From Calothrix sp. NIES-2100 (lineage in GTDB: Bacteria; Cyanobacteriota; Cyanobacteriia; Cyanobacteriales; Nostocaceae), in NCBI RefSeq assembly GCF_002368195.1, contig NZ_AP018178.1:6522645-6586644 (forward strand): a stretch of DNA of 64,000 nt. The letters run 5' to 3'. The position numbers were made by a program, and so were the translations under genes. Positions 16,709 to 26,219 of the stretch are shown here, one piece after another; the stretch's first letter is position 1; each line of letters opens with the position of its first letter. The notes below the pieces were generated by a model. The model was not told where the DNA came from. It was given only the letters and a program-made list of their open reading frames with translations, and made no database searches.

Positions 16709-18820
16709 TTAACCTACCACTGCTCGATAAGGACTTGTCAACTTATCGAGCTGCTGTGTTAACAGGCTGAGGAATAATCCCACATCTGTCACCACACCTA
16801 CCGATTCTATCGAACCGCGATCGCTTAACTTGGTCACCACCGCTGGATTAATATCCACACAGACCATTTTCACCCCAGCGGGTGTCATATTCCCCACGCC
16901 AATCGAGTGCAGCATACTAGATAACATCAAAATCATCTCCGCACCTTCGAGGTTTTGGGAATATTCCTGCTGTGCTTTAATCAAATCCATTTGGGTATCG
17001 GGTAAAGGCCCATCATCCCGAATTGACCCAGCGAGGACAAATGGTACATTATTCTGCACACACTCATACATTACCCCACTTTTAATTACCCCCGCTTCCA
17101 CAGCTTTGGCAATACTGCCATGACGGCGAATGCTATTAATTACCTTTAGGTGATGGCGATGTCCACCACGCACGGCGACACCCCGCTTCATATCGACACC
17201 GAGAGATGTTCCCATCAAATTTTGCTCGATGTCATGAACTGCGATCGCATTTCCACCCAACAGCGCTTGAACATATCCTTCGCGAATCAGCCGCGATAGA
17301 TGTTCACCGCCGCCAGTGTGAATCACCACAGGCCCCGCTGTGACAACTACTTTACCGCCAGCATCCCGAATTTTACGTAATTCCCAAGCCACCTGTTCTA
17401 CAACTAATTCCACACGGCGTTCGCTGGAAACTCCGGCGGACATAAAGCTGAATTCTTGGGCGTTCCGCTGTTCCCGCGATTCTGTTTTGCGGATGGTGCG
17501 GATACCTAAAACATCGACAATTACCTGTTCCCCTACTTTTAAGTCGCGTAATATTTTACACTTGGCAACATAACCATCAGCAGATTGAGTAATGGCGATC
17601 GCGCCATCCATGCGCTGATTTTGCACCTTCACCCACTGACCATGAATTCGCACTTCAGTAGGATAAATTGTACTCACATAAAAATCATCCGGTGCTACAC
17701 CATCTTGGATTACAGGCTCTAGTCTGGCATCTCGCTCATCTTGGGGCAAGTCTACAGCACCCAAATCAATCAACAGCGAGATAATTTCTTCCATCACCTC
17801 GTGAGATGGTGCTGATACCTTCACTTCAGCCGCTGAGGTACTTTGGCGCTGTTCTCCCAAGTTGAAATTCAGAACTTGGAAGCTACCACCTGTATCGACA
17901 ATCAAGTCTAAAGCGCGGTTAATCAAGCCAGAATCAAGCAAATGCCCTTCTAAGCGAATGATGCGACTTTCTACAGAAACATTCGCATGAACTTCGTCTC
18001 TGACTGGTTCTGTTACCCGTAAAGTCAGACATTTGGCTGCACCACCAGCTTTCAAGAATTCTGTCAGCGGTGTTTCGATAATTTGGAAACCTACATCTGC
18101 AAGGCGTGTTTTCAAACTATCACTCGCCTTGTTCATGATGACGATGCTTTCCACATTCACCGCATTACAGGCGAAATTTACCGCGTCAGCTTCTTCGATA
18201 GCGATGCGCTTTTCTGCTGCTACCCGCATTTCAATTAAGCGGTTGGAGTAGGAATCAAACGCACCTGGATAGTAAAGTAAATAACCGTTGGCTAAGGGAC
18301 AGAAGCAGGTATCTAAATGATAAAAACGCTCATCAATTAGTCGCAGGGATAATACATCAATATCCAGCCACTTAGCTAAGTAGGGATGAGAATCCAATTC
18401 CGAACGGAAACCGTAACCCGCCCATAACCAGCGTCCTTCTCTGTCTAGGAGTGCGTCGCCTGCGCCTTCAAAAGGTAAGTCTTTTGGAAGTACATGGACT
18501 GTGTAACCATTGGCTTCAAACCATTTTTGGAAGTAAGGCTCTTCTCCCTGACGTTCCTTGTGTAAAAAACGACTAAGAACAACATTATCCCCCAACACTA
18601 AGCCAGCGTTGGCGGTGAATACCATATCCGGCCAACCTTTTTGGGGTGGTACTAAGTCTACAATGGCGTGTTCTTTGATAACGTGGTGGAGTTTTTGCCA
18701 CTGTTCAACAGCGCGATCGCGCGATGATTTGTGAATGTTCCCTTCCATCCAGGGATTAATCACATAGTCTACATCGTAGTGGTCAGGGGCACACATCAAA
18801 AAGCGAATCGGGGAAGTCAT
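16709..18820 (-). CDS. agrE: AgrE: arginine dihydrolase / ornithine cyclodeaminase
   Basis: The 703-residue protein matches the bifunctional cyanobacterial enzyme (AgrE in Anabaena; the dihydrolase domain is ArgZ in Synechocystis). The N-terminal guanidine-modifying domain turns arginine into ornithine, CO2 and two ammonia. It holds N71 in FTANAGL, H168 in YHLDTCF and the catalytic C264 in GGAAKCLTL, the positions known for ArgZ. The C-terminal half (from about 360) is the LOR/SDH-like domain (VVTAGPVVIHTGGGEHL, GGNAIAVHDIE, GVGNMTPAG) that converts ornithine to proline. In diazotrophic filaments it works downstream of cyanophycin breakdown. No clear NtcA site (GTAN8TAC) was found upstream. 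Confidence 0.95.
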   Translation of the reverse strand: MTSPIRFLMCAPDHYDVDYVINPWMEGNIHKSSRDRAVEQWQKLHHVIKEHAIVDLVPPQKGWPDMVFTANAGLVLGDNVVLSRFLHKERQGEEPYFQKWFEANGYTVHVLPKDLPFEGAGDALLDREGRWLWAGYGFRSELDSHPYLAKWLDIDVLSLRLIDERFYHLDTCFCPLANGYLLYYPGAFDSYSNRLIEMRVAAEKRIAIEEADAVNFACNAVNVESIVIMNKASDSLKTRLADVGFQIIETPLTEFLKAGGAAKCLTLRVTEPVRDEVHANVSVESRIIRLEGHLLDSGLINRALDLIVDTGGSFQVLNFNLGEQRQSTSAAEVKVSAPSHEVMEEIISLLIDLGAVDLPQDERDARLEPVIQDGVAPDDFYVSTIYPTEVRIHGQWVKVQNQRMDGAIAITQSADGYVAKCKILRDLKVGEQVIVDVLGIRTIRKTESREQRNAQEFSFMSAGVSSERRVELVVEQVAWELRKIRDAGGKVVVTAGPVVIHTGGGEHLSRLIREGYVQALLGGNAIAVHDIEQNLMGTSLGVDMKRGVAVRGGHRHHLKVINSIRRHGSIAKAVEAGVIKSGVMYECVQNNVPFVLAGSIRDDGPLPDTQMDLIKAQQEYSQNLEGAEMILMLSSMLHSIGVGNMTPAGVKMVCVDINPAVVTKLSDRGSIESVGVVTDVGLFLSLLTQQLDKLTSPYRAVVG

Positions 18821-19199
18821 AAAAATCTTACAAGCGGTGAGATGCTACAAGTTCTTTTAAATACAGACTCTTGCTGTACTATTTTGTCAACTTTGCTACA
18901 AAATGTCTGTATTCTGCTAGTTAAAGCCGGCACAAAAGTTTGCTTTTATTTTATCTATCAGCCAAAGCGGTACAGTGCAGAAAAAGCACATAAAAGTTAA
19001 GGTGTCAAATTACCAAGGGACTAATCGAACAAAACCGAAAGTTCAATGTTGTGTAATTGTAGCGCTATTTGGTTCTCACACATCAGCATTCTCATCCAGA
19101 TAAATTTGGCAAAAATCTGATCAAACTACAAGCATTGCCAGGATTACTCACTTCAGGGAGAATTATAAAGTTGAGTTACCAGAATTCAGTGCAGCATCA
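18821..19199. other. Divergent promoter region of agrE and a SnoaL-like gene
   Basis: About 380 bp with no gene. It must contain the leftward agrE promoter and the rightward promoter of the NTF2-like gene. I see no repeat element, riboswitch or clear operator in it. Confidence 0.4.
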
Positions 19200-19604
19200 A
19201 TGACTACTCAAGAAAGCTTGGAACTCGTACAGCAGTTTTACGCAACTATCGGTAGCGGAGATATCGAAGCTACATTAAATCTTTTAGCAAATGATGTGGA
19301 ATGGGAAACACCATTTCCACGAGAGATTGTGCCACATGGCGGAAAGTGGCATGGCAAAGAGGGAGTAACTGAATTTTTCTCGCTTTTAAATCAAAATGTA
19401 GAATTCCAACAGTTTGAGCTAAAAAACTTTATTGCTCAGGATAATCAGGTTGCTGTAGTCGGTCATTTTAAAGTCTTAGTCAAAGCAACTGGCCGATACT
19501 ACGAGCCTGATACTGTAGTTATTTGGACGGTTGAGCATGGCAAAATTAAGCAATTTCGTGAATTTACAGATACAACACAAGCTGTTTCTGCATTTCGCGC
19601 TTAA
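19200..19604 (+). CDS. SnoaL/NTF2-like protein
   Basis: The 134-residue protein has the SnoaL-like (cystatin-cone) fold pattern: helix SLELVQQFYATIGSGDIEATLNLLANDVEWETPF at the start, then GKEGVTEFFSLL and the strand pairs VAVVGHFKVLV and VVIWTVEHGKIKQFREFTDT. These proteins bind or modify small hydrophobic molecules; many are of unknown role. No partner gene is adjacent. Confidence 0.85.
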   Translation: MTTQESLELVQQFYATIGSGDIEATLNLLANDVEWETPFPREIVPHGGKWHGKEGVTEFFSLLNQNVEFQQFELKNFIAQDNQVAVVGHFKVLVKATGRYYEPDTVVIWTVEHGKIKQFREFTDTTQAVSAFRA

Positions 19605-19702
19605 TTCTGCCACAAAGCAGTCCCGATGAAGAAATTTGCATCACCATGCATCAAAGAAAGGGGGATGAGGGAGTGTAGGAAGTGTGGGAGAGTTTGGGGA
19701 GA

Positions 19703-19740
19703 AATGACAAATGACAAATGACCAATGACAAATGACAAAT
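19703..19740. repeat. Heptamer tandem repeat AAATGAC
   Basis: About five copies of AAATGAC/CAATGAC end exactly at the ATG of the GNAT gene; the start codon region ATGACAAATGG derives from the repeat. Confidence 0.85.
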
Positions 19741-20164
19741 GGCAGACCTAAAATTTACGGTAGAGGATGATCCAACGCCAGAGGATATTCGTACTGTTAT
19801 TAACCAGCTTGTTGAATACAACAATCATCAACAAACAGAAAAAGACGAATACCAACCCCTAGCTGTCTTGATTCGAGATGATCGCCATGAAATTGTCGGT
19901 GGTTTAGTTGGTGAAACGCAATGGGGATGGTTATTTATTTCTCACCTGTGGGTAAGTGAAGCGTTGCGAGGTCAAGGTTATGGAAAGCAACTCATGGCTA
20001 AAGCGGAAGTAGCAGCTAAACAGCGCGGTTGTAGTTACGCCTACCTGGATACATTTAGCTTTCAATCCTTGGGTTTTTACCAACGCCTTGGTTACCAAAT
20101 ATTTGGCGTTTTGGAAAACTTCCCACCAGGACATCAAAGGTATTTTTTAAAGAAAGAAATTTAA
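19739..20164 (+). CDS. GNAT family N-acetyltransferase
   Basis: The 141-residue protein has the GNAT core: beta strands GGLVGETQWGWLFISHLWV, the acetyl-CoA loop VSEALRGQGYGKQLM (Q/R-x-x-G-x-G/A), then KAEVAAKQRGCSYAYLDTFSFQSLGFYQRLGYQIFG. The FQSLGFYQRLGY motif is that of the YdhI/PhnO-like group. Substrate unknown; small amines are likely. The start lies in the heptamer repeat. Confidence 0.88.
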   Translation: MADLKFTVEDDPTPEDIRTVINQLVEYNNHQQTEKDEYQPLAVLIRDDRHEIVGGLVGETQWGWLFISHLWVSEALRGQGYGKQLMAKAEVAAKQRGCSYAYLDTFSFQSLGFYQRLGYQIFGVLENFPPGHQRYFLKKEI

Positions 20165-20333
20165 CTTATTTGCTAAAATTCAGAGATTTATTGCGATCTG
20201 TAAGCAGAAAACGACAATTAAATGCGATCGCCAGGACGAAGTAAGACTATGCAATCTTAGTCCAAGGTTATTTCGTTCATTTCGTTTATTTCGTTCATTG
20301 CGCTCATTTTGAATAAACGCTACGATCAGATAA

Positions 20334-20834
20334 ATGATAGTTGCAGAAAAACTGATATATATGACACTCAGTACATCAGCAGCCAGTAAAACTGCTGTAC
20401 CTACGGCAGAGGATACTATACTGGCGAAAACCAGCAGTCAAACTTTAGCATCCTATACAGGGGATAATAATACTTACCTTGCTATTAAGCTTATACAAGA
20501 TAACGCTACAACTGAACCGATTACCATACCAGCCAAGGCTTTTCGTCTGCTTGTAGATATTTTGGCACAAATGGCTCAAGGAAATGCTGTGACACTAATA
20601 CCCGTACACGCAGAACTGACGACACAAGAAGCAGCTGATATTTTAAATGTTTCTCGTCCTTATTTAGTAGGTTTATTGGAATCTGGAGAGATACCATACC
20701 GTAAAGTGGGAACAAGACGCAGGGTACGTTATCAGGATATATTTAACTACAAAAATCACATTGACACTCTACGAATGCAAGCTCTTGATGAACTGACTGC
20801 TCAAGCTCAAGAACTTAACATGGGTTATGAATAA
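20334..20834 (+). CDS. HTH antitoxin (excisionase-type DNA-binding) of a PIN toxin pair
   Basis: The 166-residue protein (157 if ATG 20361, MTLSTSAASK, is used) has a Ser/Thr/Ala-rich N terminus, a central segment FRLLVDILAQMAQGNAVTLIP, and an excisionase-like winged helix: TTQEAADILNVSRPYLVGLL with IPYRKVGTRRRVRYQDI. Such proteins precede PIN-domain toxins and act as antitoxin and autorepressor. The partner begins 56 bp downstream. Neither start codon has a clear ribosome site. Confidence 0.82.
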   Translation: MIVAEKLIYMTLSTSAASKTAVPTAEDTILAKTSSQTLASYTGDNNTYLAIKLIQDNATTEPITIPAKAFRLLVDILAQMAQGNAVTLIPVHAELTTQEAADILNVSRPYLVGLLESGEIPYRKVGTRRRVRYQDIFNYKNHIDTLRMQALDELTAQAQELNMGYE

Positions 20835-20890
20835 GAATTTTGATTCATGGCAAATTGGCATGATCGGAGAGAAAGAATAAAGCAGTTATC

Positions 20891-21460
20891 GTGTCGAATT
20901 TTACAGTTATTTATGATGCTTGTGTCTTATATCCAGCACCGTTGAGAGATTTTTTGATGCGGCTTGCAGTCACCAACCTATTTAAGGCACGATGGACAGA
21001 TGAAATTCACTCAGAATGGATCAGAAATGTTTTAAAGGAGCGTCCAGATCTGACCATTGAACAACTTACTAGAACGAAAAATTTGATGAATAGCAATGTT
21101 AGAGATTGTCTGGTGACAGGTTATGAAGAACTGATTGCTCCTTTGCAACTTCCAGATAGTAAAGATCGACATGTTCTTGCAGCAGCAATTCGTTGTCATG
21201 CAAGTATTATAGTCACTTTTAATCTTAAGGATTTTCCCGATCAAGTACTTGCTCCATATGGTATTGAGTCCCAGCATCCAGATAACTTCATTGTGCATTT
21301 GATTGACCTTAACCCATCTGAAATTTGCCTAGTCGCAAAAAGGCATAGAAGTAGTCTTAAGAATCCCCCTAAAACACCTGAAGAGTATTTAGAATCGCTT
21401 CAAAGACAAGGTTTACCAAAATCAGTGACTGCTTTACAAAATTTCTGTGACGATATTTAG
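20891..21460 (+). CDS. PIN-domain toxin (VapC-like ribonuclease)
   Basis: The 189-residue protein starts with GTG and has the PIN acidic residues: D9 in VIYDACVLYP, the central E at the TDEIHSEW segment, and D in LQLPDSKDRHVLAAAI with a following ITFN-like TFNLKDFP. These acidic residues bind Mg and cut RNA. It pairs with the HTH protein 56 bp upstream. The C-terminal ~60 residues (EICLVAKRHRSSLKNPPKTPEEYLESL) extend beyond the usual PIN core, as in the longer cyanobacterial/actinobacterial subgroup. Confidence 0.85.
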   Translation: MSNFTVIYDACVLYPAPLRDFLMRLAVTNLFKARWTDEIHSEWIRNVLKERPDLTIEQLTRTKNLMNSNVRDCLVTGYEELIAPLQLPDSKDRHVLAAAIRCHASIIVTFNLKDFPDQVLAPYGIESQHPDNFIVHLIDLNPSEICLVAKRHRSSLKNPPKTPEEYLESLQRQGLPKSVTALQNFCDDI

Positions 21461-21466
21461 CAGAAA

Positions 21467-23146
21467 TTATTGACGCATAAATTCTTTGACTACGAACATT
21501 GCTTGCGGTGGAATTTTAGTAACTAGGCGAATCGGAAATGCTTGAGTAGAAGCAAACTGCGCATAATCTGGTGTGAGAAAATCCGCATATTTATCAGCAT
21601 CAAGAGTTAGCTGTGCTGCATGAGATAAAGCGATCGCTTTCAGGTATTTACGAATGTCAACAGCTTGCTCACCTACTACTTCACCACCAAACAATACTGT
21701 ATTTGGTTTTCCCTGCTGATCCATTGTGGTACTGGGGTCTTTGACACTTAGATGAGTAGCCCCAAGTATACCAACCAGCCATTTAGGGGATGGGATTTGG
21801 GTAAAGCCAACAATCTGTTCTGGTAAAGCGGGAACAGTTTTATCTGCGGAAGCAGCCCATATTAAAGTGGGTACTTGCAGTTTACTCAGACCATTTTTAC
21901 CAAACATCAAAGATGTGGTAGGACTGAGTGCGATCGCTCTTTTGATCCTCTTATCCCCTAGTTGATATCTATTGGCTGGTAACTCTTGCGCCACACATTG
22001 CAGTGTTTCACCAAAACTAAACCCAGTTACATTCTTTTTACAACGTTGTTTGAGGTTTTCTAGTTGTAACTCAGCCCCAGCAATTGCTAAGGCTGTACCT
22101 CCACCAAAAGAATAACCAATTACCATCGCGTTATTAGTTGCAACCTTTCCTTGCAATGGGTGATTGGCTTTTTGGTTGAGTTTTTCCAGTTCATCGAGGA
22201 CAAAACTAATATCTTTAGGACGATCTAAAAACTCTTGAGGTTCTACAAGTCTAGTATTATTTTTGATTGCTAAATCCGTATGTGTGGCATTACTCCCCGG
22301 ATGTTCTAATGCCACTACTATATAGCCGTGGGATGCTAAATGTTCTGCTAGGTAGCGCATATCTGTACGCGTCGATGCAAAGCCGTGGCTAAAGACAATC
22401 ACAGGTTTTTCCGCAGTTGCAGCATTTGACCAATAAACATCAACTGGTATTTTGCGTTTGCGTTTTTGGTCATTTAACTGCAAGCCAAGAACCTGGAATT
22501 GCGCATCTCCGGATAAGCTGGGATCAAAGGGAAAAGATAATTGGGATGTGGTGGCGTTGAATTGGGGAGCGATCGCCAGCATAAACTGTTGCGTCAGCCA
22601 AAAACCAGAGTTCAAATTACTCGCAACTGTAAATGCTTGCCGCAAATTAATTTCTAGGCGGTTACTAGGATAAGCTTTCAGAAAAGACAGTATGGAAAGA
22701 CCTTGTGGTGCAGTAGAGCCTAAAACAAATCCTGCTCTGAGTGCTTGTGCGCCAGCCTGATCTTTTCTGACTAAAGCAGTTGCAAGGTCTTGGAGAATCG
22801 TTGTCCCAATCTGCGTATTCAGCAATCGACTAATAGTAACCACATTTAGCGGTAGCTTAGTTCTGAGCGCTCCTAAGATTAACCGACGATCTTGTTCAGA
22901 TAAACTATTGGTAAAAGATTGCAAGTCTCTGGGAAATTTGCCAGTATCAGCAGCCGTTTGCAGATCTGCAACCGAGATAGATTCTGCAAACAGACCGAAT
23001 CGCACCACAACTGTATCAGCAGCTGTTGCAGAGGTATTTGTCCCCAAAATTTGTGCGATCGCGATCCCTCCAGCCAGGGCTTTGCCCAACATGCAAAACC
23101 AATCTGTAATATTTTGTAGACTTCCCCTGGTACTTCCCATGAACAT
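21467..23146 (-). CDS. Secreted alpha/beta hydrolase with DUF1400 domain
   Basis: The 559-residue protein has an N-terminal signal-like segment (LGKALAGGIAIAQILG, ending about residue 42), followed by the DUF1400 region common in cyanobacteria (VVVRFGLFAESISVADLQTAADTG, GALRTKLPLNVV). The hydrolase domain from about 230 has the nucleophile elbow IGYSFGGGTALAIAG, the oxyanion region PVIVFSHGFASTRTDM, and a late histidine in LGATHLSVKD. It is likely an exported esterase or lipase of unknown substrate. It converges with the PIN toxin gene with 6 bp between stops. Confidence 0.85.
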   Translation of the reverse strand: MFMGSTRGSLQNITDWFCMLGKALAGGIAIAQILGTNTSATAADTVVVRFGLFAESISVADLQTAADTGKFPRDLQSFTNSLSEQDRRLILGALRTKLPLNVVTISRLLNTQIGTTILQDLATALVRKDQAGAQALRAGFVLGSTAPQGLSILSFLKAYPSNRLEINLRQAFTVASNLNSGFWLTQQFMLAIAPQFNATTSQLSFPFDPSLSGDAQFQVLGLQLNDQKRKRKIPVDVYWSNAATAEKPVIVFSHGFASTRTDMRYLAEHLASHGYIVVALEHPGSNATHTDLAIKNNTRLVEPQEFLDRPKDISFVLDELEKLNQKANHPLQGKVATNNAMVIGYSFGGGTALAIAGAELQLENLKQRCKKNVTGFSFGETLQCVAQELPANRYQLGDKRIKRAIALSPTTSLMFGKNGLSKLQVPTLIWAASADKTVPALPEQIVGFTQIPSPKWLVGILGATHLSVKDPSTTMDQQGKPNTVLFGGEVVGEQAVDIRKYLKAIALSHAAQLTLDADKYADFLTPDYAQFASTQAFPIRLVTKIPPQAMFVVKEFMRQ

Positions 23147-23227
23147 CTTTTTTTTCCACGCTTAGGGGAATATAACTGATATTCGTGTATTTTGCTACCC
23201 ATATTGTAAAGAATCTTAGCAGGGAAT

Positions 23228-23318
23228 TGGAGACAAGGGAGACAAGGAGGACAAGGAGGACAAGGGAGACAGGGGAGACAAGGAGGACAGGGGAGACAAG
23301 GAGGACAGGGGAGACAAA
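23228..23318. repeat. Nonamer repeat array GACAAGGAG/GACAGGGGA
   Basis: About nine tandem 9-bp units (GACAAGGAG, GACAAGGGA, GACAGGGGA) precede the hydrolase gene on its upstream side. The resulting long frame on the minus strand (LVSPVLLVSPV...) is a repeat artefact. Confidence 0.85.
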
Positions 23319-23635
23319 TGACAAATGACTATTGACAAATGACTAATCCGTGTTGAATGCCACAAACGTTTAGTTGATTATCATTTATTGTAATCATGTA
23401 AATCTGCTCAAAAAATTATTGTGGTGAGAGCCTTACATTGGGAAATTGTGGCTTAAATCACTGCGATCGCTGCACTACCAGTTTCATCTAAGCTAATGCG
23501 CCTCTAAATTGCATAACTACCAATAAAGGCTGTTAACAATCAACAGTCAACAGTTAACAGCCCTCACGATGGATTGTGCAACTTAAAAGCAGAATAGCTT
23601 ACTAACACAATTAATAAATATTTACTGTTGACTTT
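23319..23635. other. Spacer with heptamer traces, no gene seen
   Basis: This stretch holds short AAATGAC and AGTCAAC-type repeat traces and a HIP1 site. No gene, operator or structured RNA was recognised. Confidence 0.35.
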
Positions 23636-24076
23636 ATGCACCGTCAACTCATCTATGTCTTAGTTTTTATTTTTTCACTAAGTACTGTAACTTTGTTTTG
23701 GCCTGTAAATGATTCTCAGTGCGATTCAGAGGCTTTCCTCGCATCAAATACTCAGAAATTTCAAGTACAGGCTACTAAAGTTGTTTTTCAACCTTGGCGT
23801 GGCGAACATAATGTATATGCTATCTTTATGGTTCCCGATAAATACAAAAAAGCCCCTTTTTTTGTATTAACTGTTAAAGGTTTTGGTCATGAATGTTCTA
23901 AACCTTATGGCTACAGTCAAAAATATAATGATCTCTCTGCCGAGCCAGGAACATATTTGGTGAGAGACTACATGAGAACTCGGACTGCATTGCGGCTAAT
24001 TCTTCAAGGTTTATACGGGCAAATTAATGATAAACAGAACTGGACTCTAACCTATCCTCAACCTCAAGATAAGTAG
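23636..24076 (+). CDS. Hypothetical secreted protein, 146 aa
   Basis: The N terminus is a signal peptide or anchor (MHRQLIYVLVFIFSLSTVTLFW). The rest is a small soluble domain with two cysteines (C29 near the start and C82 in GFGHECSKP), consistent with a disulphide outside the membrane. It has a repeat of aromatic residues (YGYSQKYNDL, TYLVRDYMRTRT). I do not recognise a family. There is a stop at 24074-24076 and no close neighbour. Confidence 0.6.
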   Translation: MHRQLIYVLVFIFSLSTVTLFWPVNDSQCDSEAFLASNTQKFQVQATKVVFQPWRGEHNVYAIFMVPDKYKKAPFFVLTVKGFGHECSKPYGYSQKYNDLSAEPGTYLVRDYMRTRTALRLILQGLYGQINDKQNWTLTYPQPQDK

Positions 24077-24182
24077 ATCGGCGTAAATAATTATCGTTCA
24101 AGCTCACCGGAAGCAGTTAACCTTTGCAACTTAACCGACCATACTACGGTGTTCCGGTGCAGCGACTTGTTTGCTTGATCTG

Positions 24183-24527
24183 CTAGAGGTACAAGATTGT
24201 TCTTAACCCCTCATCTACCTCCTCTTGTAAATAGTCTGGTAGTGAACCAATACGTTCAACCAGAAACGTTTTATCGACTGTAAAAATTTGAGATATGTTA
24301 ACAACTGAATCCCTGGGCAACCCTGATGATCCTTGCGGTAATAATACATTACCTGGTGCTTCTGCTAACTGAATATTTGAAGTGATAATTACGACAATGA
24401 CTGTATTGATACGGCTTTGAGTAAAAATATCATCTTGAATCACCAAAACAGGACGACGGTATCCAGGCTCTGAACCTGCTGGATCAGGTAAGTTCGCCCA
24501 CCAAATTTCTCCCCGATACATTACCAA
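24183..24527 (-). CDS. MazF/PemK-like toxin
   Basis: The 114-residue protein is a typical PemK/MazF endoribonuclease: YRGEIWWANLPDPAGSEPGYRRPVLVIQDDIFTQS at the start, then TVIVVIITSNIQLAEAPGN and the late DSVVNISQIFTVDKTFL. The conserved R after the GSE-PGYRRPVLV loop and the TSN motif are family hallmarks. It overlaps the antitoxin gene by 7 bp and is translated after it. Confidence 0.92.
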   Translation of the reverse strand: MVMYRGEIWWANLPDPAGSEPGYRRPVLVIQDDIFTQSRINTVIVVIITSNIQLAEAPGNVLLPQGSSGLPRDSVVNISQIFTVDKTFLVERIGSLPDYLQEEVDEGLRTILYL

Positions 24528-24757
24528 TCCTCATGGGGCAAAGACATAAATTGCATTTTTGCCATTACAGGATCTAATTGAGAAGACTCTTTTGAGTAAA
24601 CTTGGTTCAGCTTGTGCAGGATTTGATTACGGTGGTACTTTTTCAAATATGCTTGTAATGCTTTTGTGTAAAGTTCACTGCGTGATAATCCTAACTGTTG
24701 GGCTAGTGCTTCTGCCTCTTCAAAAACTGAATCTGGAAGCGAAATTGCAGTTTTCAT
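24521..24757 (-). CDS. MazE-like/ribbon-helix-helix antitoxin
   Basis: The 78-residue protein starts MKTAISLPDSVFEEAEALAQ, a ribbon-helix-helix DNA-binding strand and helix, followed by LGLSRSELYTKALQAYLKKY and a charged toxin-neutralising tail. It probably represses its own operon. It precedes and overlaps the MazF-like gene, the usual order for these pairs. Confidence 0.9.
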   Translation of the reverse strand: MKTAISLPDSVFEEAEALAQQLGLSRSELYTKALQAYLKKYHRNQILHKLNQVYSKESSQLDPVMAKMQFMSLPHEDW

Positions 24758-25078
24758 AGTGGAGATTAGTAGAAATATAATACTTAAGTTATACCCTAGT
24801 TATACCAGAGTTGCAAGAGTACTCATACTGGCTACCAACAGTTAGCCCCTGTAGACATTCCAAGTCGAAAACGAAGCAGGCTAACGGCAAAAGTCAGCGG
24901 CAGCAGATAGCCTGAGAACGAAGCCAGAGATTGTTTGTCCGTCCATTGCACACAAGAGTTAGCTGGCGATCGTTGAAGTAGGAAGTGAGCGGGTATGTAA
25001 TTGTTGGGTTTCCTTGCGTCAACCCAACCTACTAGCGCAGCAAGCTTAATTGGCTGGGTTGAGTAATCGTAGAATAGT
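24758..25078. other. Spacer with stem-loop, no gene seen
   Basis: The first part must hold the promoter of the MazEF-like pair. GTTGGGTTTCC and AACCCAAC near 25004-25032 form a stem-loop related to a repeat common in Nostocales (GTTGGGTT...AACCCAAC). No gene was seen. Confidence 0.4.
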
Positions 25079-25253
25079 TTAAGTAGAGCGGCCTAAATAA
25101 ATATAATATGTTCTGTCATTGCGAGGAACGAAGCAATCCCAGCCTTTGCGATTGCTACCCTTCGGGAAGGCTTCGCCTACGTCGTTCCTCCTCTCTACGA
25201 GACGCGCAAGGGACGCTGCGGACATCTTACGTTTAATTATGCCCGCCTACTTA
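25079..25253. mobile_element. Putative MITE with TTAAGTAG ends, about 175 bp
   Basis: TTAAGTAGAGCGGCCTAAA at the left is answered by TTTAATTATGCCCGCCTACTTAA at the right, an imperfect inverted repeat. The interior has the CATTGCGAGGAACGAAGC segment and its inverted counterpart, a dispersed repeat frequently seen in this group. No transposase. Confidence 0.55.
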
Positions 25254-25332
25254 ATTGTTGATTTTCTAGATTTTTTTAACCCAACATTTTAAGGCTGGCG
25301 CGCTACTACAAAATCAGCAATCATGCTAGAAA

Positions 25333-26055
25333 TTATGAGTAAATAATTTTAGGAAAATATGGAAATTGTGAAAAGTCGTAACTTCTGACAATTTCTCTAT
25401 CTACAGGATCATCTTTAGGATTTTTCGAGTAATCTTTTCTAGATAGATATAAGCCTTCTGAGGCATTCCATTTTCTCGGAAAAGTTTCTGGTAAATTTTT
25501 CTCTAAAAACTTAATACCATTTACGTCAATCAATTTTTTTGCTGACATTTCGTCTATAAAACTCTTACGACTCTGCTGAGGAAATGTCCGGAAACAAACA
25601 TTTAATCTATAACCCTCACTATTCTTAATGAAAAATTCATTTTTAATCATATTATCAATTTCATTTGAATGAATACAGAATGCGTAGATATTTTTTATTG
25701 AAAAACCTGGGGGGTTGATAAATACAAAAACATATGCAGAATTGGAAAAGTCCTTAAGAGTTTGAATTTCACTATTTTTTAGTGAATAATAGAATCGATA
25801 CTCATTTCTTCCGTTTACTTCTCTTATGAAGTCAGACTTTCCTAAACGCTTAGACTTAACTTGAAATCCAAAGGGAAACGAATCGTCATATATCTCTTGG
25901 CTATATAATTTTTTAAATTGATTAGTAACGACGAGATCAATTCCAAAATCAGCAGGCAAACGAAAAGCTTCAAAGCCATTCTCAAAAAGCTGCCCAGTTA
26001 TAAAGTTTTCTGCTGCATATCCTTTGTACAACCTATCAAAAAATCTATTATCCAT
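25333..26055 (-). CDS. DUF4365-type protein, nuclease-like fold
   Basis: The 240-residue protein starts with GYAAENFITGQLFENGFEAFR and has the nuclease-like core D-x-x-V ... Q-x-K: ADFGIDLVVTN and GFQVKSKR. This D...QxK pattern is that of the DUF4365/restriction-endonuclease-like fold. The following strands RFYYSL and YVFVFIN fit the fold. Whether it is catalytically active is not known. It is flanked by toxin-antitoxin genes, as often happens for accessory genes, but it has no obvious partner. Confidence 0.75.
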   Translation of the reverse strand: MDNRFFDRLYKGYAAENFITGQLFENGFEAFRLPADFGIDLVVTNQFKKLYSQEIYDDSFPFGFQVKSKRLGKSDFIREVNGRNEYRFYYSLKNSEIQTLKDFSNSAYVFVFINPPGFSIKNIYAFCIHSNEIDNMIKNEFFIKNSEGYRLNVCFRTFPQQSRKSFIDEMSAKKLIDVNGIKFLEKNLPETFPRKWNASEGLYLSRKDYSKNPKDDPVDREIVRSYDFSQFPYFPKIIYS

Positions 26056-26219
26056 AGTTGCTAGCTTGTCGTTGAGTAGTTATAAATACTTTTTATATCA
26101 AATTAATCAACAGCATCATAATCTATGTCGGCACTCTGCTAAAACTGATCACTGCGATTAGACTTGTCCGAAATATAAATTGATCGCCAAGGAAATGGTT
26201 CCCTTACCTTGGATGTTGT

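Noticed and set aside
18821..19199. NtcA site upstream of agrE
   Set aside because: The GTAN8TAC pattern was looked for and no good match was found.
23016..23324. Hydrophobic frame LVSPVLLVSPV on the minus strand
   Set aside because: It is translation of the GACAAGGAG nonamer array and overlaps the start of the hydrolase gene.
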